DNA from: Methylobacterium sp. J-030 | GTDB lineage: Bacteria; Pseudomonadota; Alphaproteobacteria; Rhizobiales; Beijerinckiaceae | Direction: 5' to 3' | Assembly: GCF_022829545.1 (NCBI RefSeq) | Contig: NZ_JAKSYM010000384.1 | Coordinates: forward strand, 1-55,037 | Length of the DNA stretch: 55,037 nt | Shown: positions 50,760 to 55,037 of the stretch, piece by piece | How the letters are laid out: each line of letters opens with the position of its first letter | Numbering within the stretch: the stretch's first letter is position 1 | Made by a program: the position numbers and the translations under genes | Notes under the pieces: model-generated | The model's database searches: none | The model's input: the letters and a program-made list of their open reading frames with translations, nothing else | Told to the model about the DNA's origin: nothing

Positions 50760-52158
50760 CGCCCTCCGGTCCCTGCCGATCACGGAACTCGCCCGGCGGA
50801 TCGCGTCGCGGGATCTGTCGAGCGTCGAGTTGGTCGGGGCCTGCCTGGACCGGATCGCGCGCCTCGACGGCGCTCTCCAGAGCTTCGTTGGCCTGTCGGA
50901 GAGCGCCTTAGAGACGGCGGGGGCGGCCGACGCGGAGATCGCCAGGACCGGTCCGAGGGGGCCGCTCCACGGCATCCCGATCGGCATCAAGGACAATTAC
51001 ACGACCGCCGACCTGCCGACCCGTGCGGGCACGGCGGTGGAGGCCCTCACCTTCCCGCGGACGGACAGCCATTGCGTGGCGAAGCTGCGAGCGGCGGGCG
51101 CCGTGATCCTCGGCAAGCTGCGCATGCACGAATTCGCCTGGGGCACGGTCACACCGCCGACGCGCAATCCCTGGGATCTCGCGCGGGTGCCGGGGGGCTC
51201 GAGCGGCGGCTCGGGGGCGGCGGTGGCGGCAGGGCTCTGTCCGGCCGCCCTCGGCTCGGACACGGGCGGCTCCATCCGGATCCCGGCGGCTTTGGGCGGG
51301 ATCGTCGGGCTTAAGCCGACCTACGGACGGATCGGCCGCTCGGGGATCGTCCCGCATTCCTGGTCCCTCGACCATGCCGGGCCGCTGACCCGGACGGTGG
51401 CCGACGCGGCGCTCCTGCTCGGGACCCTCGCCGGCCCCGATCCGGACGATCCGGCGGCCTCGACGGCTCCGGTGCCGGATTATCGCGCCGGGCTCGACGC
51501 GCCGGTTCGCGGCTTGCGAGTGGCGGTGATCCGCAACCACTTTTTCGACGCGATCGACGCCGACGTCGCCGCCGCCGTCGAGGCGGCGATCGGCTTCTTC
51601 GCCGGGCAGGGCTGCGCGGTGCGGGATGTCGCGGTGCCATCCCTGCGCTACGGGCTCGGCGCCATCTACGCCATCGAGCTGGCCTCCTCCGCGGCCTTTC
51701 ACGACCGCAACCTCGCGCAGGGCCATGTGGCGGGCTTCGCCGCCGATGTCCGGGATCTCATCGAGATGGGCCGGTTCGTCACCGGGCCGGACTACCTGCG
51801 GGCCGAGCAGGCCCGGGCGCTGATCATGGCCGAGATGGCCGCAGCCCTCGACCATGCGGACGTGATCGTCACCCCGACCACGCCGCTGACCGCGTGGCGG
51901 ACCGAGGAAGCCACGGTCGCGCTCGCGGGGCGGCCGGAGAGCGTCCTGGCGGCCTCTTGGCGCCTCACCTATCCGTTCAACCTGACGGGACTTCCCACCA
52001 TCGCGTTGCCCTGCGGCTTCGACCGGCGCGGCCTCCCAATCAGTCTTCAGATCGCCGCCCGGCCCTTCGCCGAGGTCAGGCTCCTTCAGGTTGCGCACTG
52101 GTATGAGCAGGCACACGGCTGGTGGCAGCAAGTCCCGCCCTTCGCGCAAGAGCCGTAG
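50752..52158 (+). CDS. Amidase (amidase-signature family)
   Basis: The 468-residue enzyme belongs to the amidase-signature family with the Ser-cis-Ser-Lys triad: Lys about 80 in HGIPIGIKDNYT, the cis-serine in VPGGSSGGSGAAVA and the nucleophile serine in ALGSDTGGSIRIPAA. C-terminal helices include SWRLTYPFNLTGLPTIALP. It hydrolyses amides to acids and ammonia. The ATG lies inside the DUF1028 3' end in the same ATGGCTGA overlap used by the ATPase gene. A GatA paralogue is unlikely, since no gatB or gatC accompanies it. Confidence 0.92.
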   Translation: MADALRSLPITELARRIASRDLSSVELVGACLDRIARLDGALQSFVGLSESALETAGAADAEIARTGPRGPLHGIPIGIKDNYTTADLPTRAGTAVEALTFPRTDSHCVAKLRAAGAVILGKLRMHEFAWGTVTPPTRNPWDLARVPGGSSGGSGAAVAAGLCPAALGSDTGGSIRIPAALGGIVGLKPTYGRIGRSGIVPHSWSLDHAGPLTRTVADAALLLGTLAGPDPDDPAASTAPVPDYRAGLDAPVRGLRVAVIRNHFFDAIDADVAAAVEAAIGFFAGQGCAVRDVAVPSLRYGLGAIYAIELASSAAFHDRNLAQGHVAGFAADVRDLIEMGRFVTGPDYLRAEQARALIMAEMAAALDHADVIVTPTTPLTAWRTEEATVALAGRPESVLAASWRLTYPFNLTGLPTIALPCGFDRRGLPISLQIAARPFAEVRLLQVAHWYEQAHGWWQQVPPFAQEP

Positions 52159-52228
52159 CGCGGGGCCGCACGCAACCGTTGCGCTTCGACCTGCGGCGTC
52201 GCTTGTTCCGAGCAGGCTTTGAAAACCG

Positions 52229-52273
52229 TGGTGAGCGCGTTGGGGTTCGAACCCAAGACCTACGGATTGAAAG
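52229..52273 (-). other. 3' fragment of a tRNA (Lys-like): probable attachment site of the right-hand element
   Basis: On the minus strand the sequence is loop CTTTCAA, stem half TCCGT, variable AGGTC, T-arm TTGGG-TTCGAAC-CCCAA, acceptor half CGCGCTC, discriminator A and CCA. The 5' half of a tRNA is absent: the bases that should pair with TCCGT read AATAA. The body resembles tRNA-Lys, though the loop as it stands would give anticodon TTC. It borders a recombinase remnant and small phage genes, so I read it as a recombination scar. Confidence 0.65.
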
Positions 52274-52394
52274 TTATTGACCGATCCAGAAAACATCAAT
52301 GGTTACAGCGAAGTCTGTGTCCAAATCACGTGGCCCGATCGCGTGAATTCGAGGCGGGGACAGGGGGATTTGGACACAGTTGCAGGGTGCCCGA

Positions 52395-52733
52395 TCAGTG
52401 CGCGCGGTTGTCCCCGAACAGGTTGGCCCGGGTCTCCTTCCAGCACTCCTCGAGCTTGCGCATCCCGTTAATCGCGAGACGGCGCTTGTTCACGTCTCGG
52501 CTGTAGTGGCGGACCATCTGCTCGGACATCTCGACGATGGCCGAGACCTCGGCCTCGGTGTTGCCGGCCTCCAGCAGCATGGTCACGGCGTTCTTGCGCA
52601 GGCCATGGAACACGAAGATGCCGGCCTTCTCCTCCTCCAGCCGCTCCAGGCGCTCGATGAACTGCTTGAATTCGTCGGCGGCTACGCCCTCGGCGGTGGC
52701 GGGGCTGCCAGATGTGCTGAGACCAGCGGTCAT
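52395..52733 (-). CDS. C-terminal part of a tyrosine recombinase/integrase
   Basis: The 112-residue product carries the last catalytic motifs of phage-type integrases: FVFHGLRKNAVTMLLEAGN (HxxR) and MVRHYSRDVNKRRLAINGM (the tyrosine nucleophile). The N-terminal DNA-binding and first catalytic (Arg) regions are absent. The start ATG overlaps the upstream gene (ATGA). It sits 122 bases from the tRNA fragment, the usual place for an integrase. A truncated, non-functional remnant is most likely, although a split enzyme cannot be ruled out. Confidence 0.75.
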   Translation of the reverse strand: MTAGLSTSGSPATAEGVAADEFKQFIERLERLEEEKAGIFVFHGLRKNAVTMLLEAGNTEAEVSAIVEMSEQMVRHYSRDVNKRRLAINGMRKLEECWKETRANLFGDNRAH

Positions 52734-53104
52734 GCCGACCTCGCATTGAAATGGGTTTCCTCGACGCGTGGCATGGAGCACGAGCTCGGGTCGACGCGAG
52801 GGGGCGCCCACACCGGCCGCCTAACGCGCCGCCGGATCTCACGGGCCCGAAAGACGAGAGCGACGCCTGTCAGCAGGCCATCGCGAGCAGTGCTGAATAA
52901 GTATGGGCGGTCGGAAATCAGCTCGAGGGCCGGGTCGTGGTGGGCGGCGATCTCCCCCTTCGACAGACCCCTGGCGCACAGATCCTCGTAGGTGCAGGCG
53001 CCTGAGGCGGCTTCACGCTCGACCAGCGTATCAGCGAGTAGGCCGACGCGGGCCCACTTGTCAGGCGCGTCGTGTGCAGCGCGGATCCGGGACAGGTGCG
53101 TCAC
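52730..53104 (-). CDS. Hypothetical phage/island protein (124 aa)
   Basis: The GTG start overlaps the stop of the upstream gene and its own stop overlaps the recombinase remnant, so it is translationally coupled on both sides. It has a helical N-terminus (MTHLSRIRAAHDAPDKWARV), VEREAASGACTYEDLCARGL (helix-turn-helix-like) and a basic C-terminus (RAREIRRRVRRPVW). No family is recognised. It may be a small regulator, which is only inference from the helical, basic character. Confidence 0.45.
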   Translation of the reverse strand: MTHLSRIRAAHDAPDKWARVGLLADTLVEREAASGACTYEDLCARGLSKGEIAAHHDPALELISDRPYLFSTARDGLLTGVALVFRAREIRRRVRRPVWAPPRVDPSSCSMPRVEETHFNARSA

Positions 53105-53385
53105 GGGCGGCCGCCTGAGGCTGCGTGGTGGATCGACCAGCCCGGGCCGGCGAGGCGGGCTTTCTCTCTTGGGTGTTCCTCAACGTGACGGCGGAGATCT
53201 CCGCGCGGGTCGGCGCGCGCCACGTCTGCGACCACTCGGGCCCAAACAGGCCGTCGTTGCCGGGCACGAGCTCGCACGGGGCGGGCGTGGCGGCACTTGC
53301 CCGCGCGCTCGGCCCGGATCGTCTGCGCCTTGGTGCCGGCGAGGATCGGGGCAGCGAAGTGAAATTTAAATGAGTACGCAACCAT
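53101..53385 (-). CDS. ASCH-domain-like phage protein, possibly damaged
   Basis: The first 36 residues (VAYSFKFHFAAPILAGTKAQ, TIRAERAGKCRHARP) resemble the start of ASCH-domain proteins seen in phages. Beyond that the frame becomes arginine-rich and unlike the family, while another frame in the same stretch reads VPGNDGLFGPEWSQTWRAP, so the gene may have been joined to other DNA or frameshifted. The stop overlaps the next gene's GTG, supporting the annotated frame. Confidence 0.45.
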   Translation of the reverse strand: MVAYSFKFHFAAPILAGTKAQTIRAERAGKCRHARPVRARARQRRPVWARVVADVARADPRGDLRRHVEEHPREKARLAGPGWSIHHAASGGRP

Positions 53386-53495
53386 TAGAGAACGGCAGCC
53401 GTGTTGACTTGTGCTGCAATGGCGTTCGCAAACACTCTGTTCAACGAATTTTTAAGAGGCGAAACTAATCTATACGTGAGGCGGAGGCGTTGCGC

Positions 53496-53681
53496 ATGAT
53501 CAGCGTTTCGACGGACAGCTATTTTGCCATGGTGCGTGCCGCTCAGCTGCAGGCGGTTCGAACGGGAGTGCCTCTGAACGAGAAGCAGAGCATACCGATC
53601 GCGGTCGATGAGCAGGCTCCTCCGCCTGCGCCGCCAGAAGCTGCATCGACGGTCAGGCAGATCGTGGATGTGCTGGTCTGA
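53496..53681 (+). CDS. Small hypothetical protein (61 aa)
   Basis: ATG preceded by GGCGGAGG at a good distance; product MISVSTDSYFAMVRAAQLQA, a short linker and a proline-rich acidic segment (EQAPPPAPPEAAS) ending VRQIVDVLV. The upstream 100 bases are AT-richer than the surroundings and may hold its promoter. It is opposite in direction to the flanking phage genes. Function unknown. Confidence 0.55.
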   Translation: MISVSTDSYFAMVRAAQLQAVRTGVPLNEKQSIPIAVDEQAPPPAPPEAASTVRQIVDVLV

Positions 53682-53683
53682 GG

Positions 53684-53983
53684 TCATTTGTTGATCTCAG
53701 ACTCGCTTGAGATGTTGGGATCGCCAGAGAGCCGCAGCGCGCGGCCGGCATCGCTGCGCGCGGAGCGCTTCAGCTCGCCCAGCCACTTCCGGTGCTCCTC
53801 GTCGGTCGCGGCCCTCACCAGCTCGCAGTCGGCGATCAGCGCTTCGCCGTTCGGCGGCCAGCCGAGCCAGGACAGGTAGCCGGTCACCGGGGCGGCCCAG
53901 GCGCAAACCCAGGTCTCGCCGGACGGCTTGTGCAGGATCGCGTCGCCCGTGCGGAACGGCGGCTTTTCACCTATCGCGCCCAT
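53684..53983 (-). CDS. Hypothetical phage-like protein (99 aa)
   Basis: I chose the ATG preceded by GGGAGGGGGGC giving MGAIGEKPPFRTGDAILHK. The sequence GETWVCAWAAPVTGYLSWLG and NGEALIADCELVRAATDEEH is that of a small DUF-type protein seen in alphaproteobacterial prophages. The C-terminus is charged. It lies convergent to the preceding small gene with 2 bases between stops. No function known. Confidence 0.6.
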   Translation of the reverse strand: MGAIGEKPPFRTGDAILHKPSGETWVCAWAAPVTGYLSWLGWPPNGEALIADCELVRAATDEEHRKWLGELKRSARSDAGRALRLSGDPNISSESEINK

Positions 53984-54122
53984 GCCGCCCCCCTCCCACG
54001 ATGGCGAGCGCGTCGGCCACGCCGAATGCGGCTCGGGAACGCATGGCATCACCGGCTACTTCGACAGTCAGGGCCCGAGCGTCTTCTGTATCGCGGTGCC
54101 CAAAGAACAGCGGGAGGTGCCC

Positions 54123-54326
54123 ATGGCTCGCGATCATAGCGGCGGGGCGACGTTGACCCCGGAGGAGGCCGCCTCCGTCGAACGCGTCAGGCGCAAGCGC
54201 TTGGCCGAGGATGGGTGCCCGGAAGAGCGGGTGCCGGCCGGTAAAACCACGGGCGATGATCACGCCCACGATGATGTTCCCGAGAGCGAAGAACCAGGCC
54301 TGATCGAGTCGATGAGAGGGATGTGA
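54123..54326 (+). CDS. Small acidic hypothetical protein (67 aa)
   Basis: The ATG follows GGGAGGTGCCC, a strong ribosome binding site. The protein begins MARDHSGGATLTPEEAASVE, contains RVRRKRLAEDGCPEERVP and ends in an acidic tail (DDHAHDDVPESEEP). It is soluble and probably disordered at the C-terminus. The family is not recognised; accessory-region context. Confidence 0.5.
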   Translation: MARDHSGGATLTPEEAASVERVRRKRLAEDGCPEERVPAGKTTGDDHAHDDVPESEEPGLIESMRGM

Positions 54327-54496
54327 GGCTGCGGAGCTCGGGACCGCACCTTCAGGCCGAACAGATCCGCCTTGGCGCCCCGGGGCATCCACCTCCGCGC
54401 AGGTGAGCACGCGCGAGCGCCTGCATGTGCGCTGGCGCATGCCAGTTGAATACAACCGACTCCAGATACCAGCCAGCAATGGTGTCGGAGGTTGTC

Positions 54497-54661
54497 ATGG
54501 AACGGTCGAACAACGTCGTGTGGTTGCGCCAGCCGCGCGCGCCGAGCCGCGCTGTCGCCCAGAGCCGACCCGAACCGGGACGCGCCGCCTTCGACGCGGT
54601 CGTGGCCGGCGGCGTCCTGACCGGTCTCGCGTTCCTCGCGCAGCGGCTCGTGCTGCGCTGA
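54497..54661 (+). CDS. Small single-helix membrane protein (54 aa)
   Basis: ATG follows GGAGG by 6 bases. The product has a basic N-terminus (MERSNNVVWLRQPRAPSR), a linker and one hydrophobic helix (DAVVAGGVLTGLAFLAQRLVL) at the C-terminus. A slightly longer start, 6 codons upstream, is possible. Unknown function; part of the right-hand accessory region. Confidence 0.5.
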   Translation: MERSNNVVWLRQPRAPSRAVAQSRPEPGRAAFDAVVAGGVLTGLAFLAQRLVLR

Positions 54662-54778
54662 GCGTGGGGTGAACGACGGTCCGACCCACCGATCGGATTG
54701 AAATGGAGCCTGCGAGGCGGACCATCTCGCGCGGGAGCGCGGCGGCGAGGGTGTCGGATTGGGGGCGGTCGGTCATGA

Positions 54779-55030
54779 TCAGGCCGCCTCTTGCGTTGGC
54801 AAATCGTACCGGCGCCGGACATTGAAGCCCGTCCGCTGCGCCCACTGCCGGACCTCGGCGAAGGTGACGCCGGACCGCAGATCGATGGCCTGCCGGCACT
54901 GCGCCGCCGTGAATTTGGCTGCGTGGCACTCGTCCCGGTGAGCAGCATTCGCTCGGGCAGCCAGCCGTAGACGCGGCAGCGCGCGGGCTGCGCGAATTCG
55001 GAGCCGGGCGGCCGCGTGTGCTTCCGGATC
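54779..55030 (-). other. Incomplete phage-like coding fragment near the right edge
   Basis: A minus-strand frame encodes CHAAKFTAAQCRQAIDLRSG, VTFAEVRQWAQRTGFNVRRR and YDLPTQEAA before its stop, with protein-like composition. No ATG, GTG or TTG lies between this segment and the upstream stop at about 55031, so a frameshift or start in another frame is likely. A further ATG, at 54774-54776 on the same strand, opens MTDRPQSDTLAAALPREMVR, a typical small phage start, but the frame soon becomes arginine-rich. Confidence 0.35.
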
Positions 55031-55037
55031 TCACGGC

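Noticed and set aside
54352..55034. Two long minus-strand frames at the right edge
   Set aside because: Both are Arg/Pro/Ser-rich over most of their length and cover the small membrane protein with a good ribosome site; only short segments look protein-like.
1..55037. CRISPR arrays, rRNA genes, intact insertion sequences or plasmid replication genes
   Set aside because: No regularly spaced direct repeats, rRNA signatures, transposase motifs or Rep/Par genes were seen.

Overview
The window looks like a chromosomal stretch of a high-GC alphaproteobacterium in the Hyphomicrobiales, most probably Methylobacterium or a close relative. I infer this from gene content rather than any database match: an LdtR-type MarR regulator, a BcsS-type protein, an EcfG-type sigma factor with matching GGAAC...GTT promoters, Bpt, an alphaproteobacterial RpoH, and a HemB with an aspartate-rich rather than cysteine-rich metal site.

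Both ends are accessory DNA. Positions 1 to about 1626 hold small, tightly packed minus-strand genes of phage or island type. They end at a 3' fragment of a tRNA-Gln gene (1627-1675), which looks like an attachment-site scar. From 52229 rightwards a second 3' tRNA fragment (minus strand) is followed by the catalytic end of a tyrosine recombinase and several small phage-like genes. The roughly 50 kb between the scars reads as backbone, with local decay.

Backbone, left to right: an aconitase-family hydratase and MFS transporter pair (1808-5254); an AtoE-type fatty-acid transporter; decayed PepSY and TonB-receptor genes (7465-8850); a four-gene signalling operon whose genes overlap by 4 bases (substrate-binding protein, histidine kinase, response regulator, receiver-cyclase; 8986-13620), followed by a decayed second binding protein; a stress cluster with a YidB-like protein, two CsbD proteins, a membrane protein, a PAS-LuxR regulator and a divergent EcfG-like sigma factor (14134-19400); tRNA-Glu; an RluD-type pseudouridine synthase and rpoH; a housekeeping block on the minus strand (purA, D-amino-acid transaminase, purB, bpt, RDD protein, hemB); ldtR, an ExoD protein and a BcsS-like protein; a photolyase-SDR pair divergent from a formyltransferase; and small exported, PilZ and AlgX-like genes (38170-41507).

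The largest coherent system is 42358-52158, an amide or urea-like nitrogen acquisition operon. An AmiC-like ligand sensor and an AmiR-like ANTAR antiterminator are translationally coupled. They are followed by a leader with two six-base-loop hairpins and a strong intrinsic terminator, then a nitrilase, a periplasmic binding protein, a permease, a permease-ATPase fusion, a second ATPase, a DUF1028 protein and an amidase. The simplest model is that ligand-bound AmiC releases AmiR, AmiR binds the leader RNA and prevents termination, and uptake plus hydrolysis of an amide is switched on.

Three well-placed GGAAC...GTT promoters (18563, 38116, 41540) point to general stress control of neighbouring genes. 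The nearby EcfG-like sigma factor carries an N-terminal extension resembling the anti-sigma factor NepR. No CRISPR array, rRNA gene or intact insertion sequence was seen.
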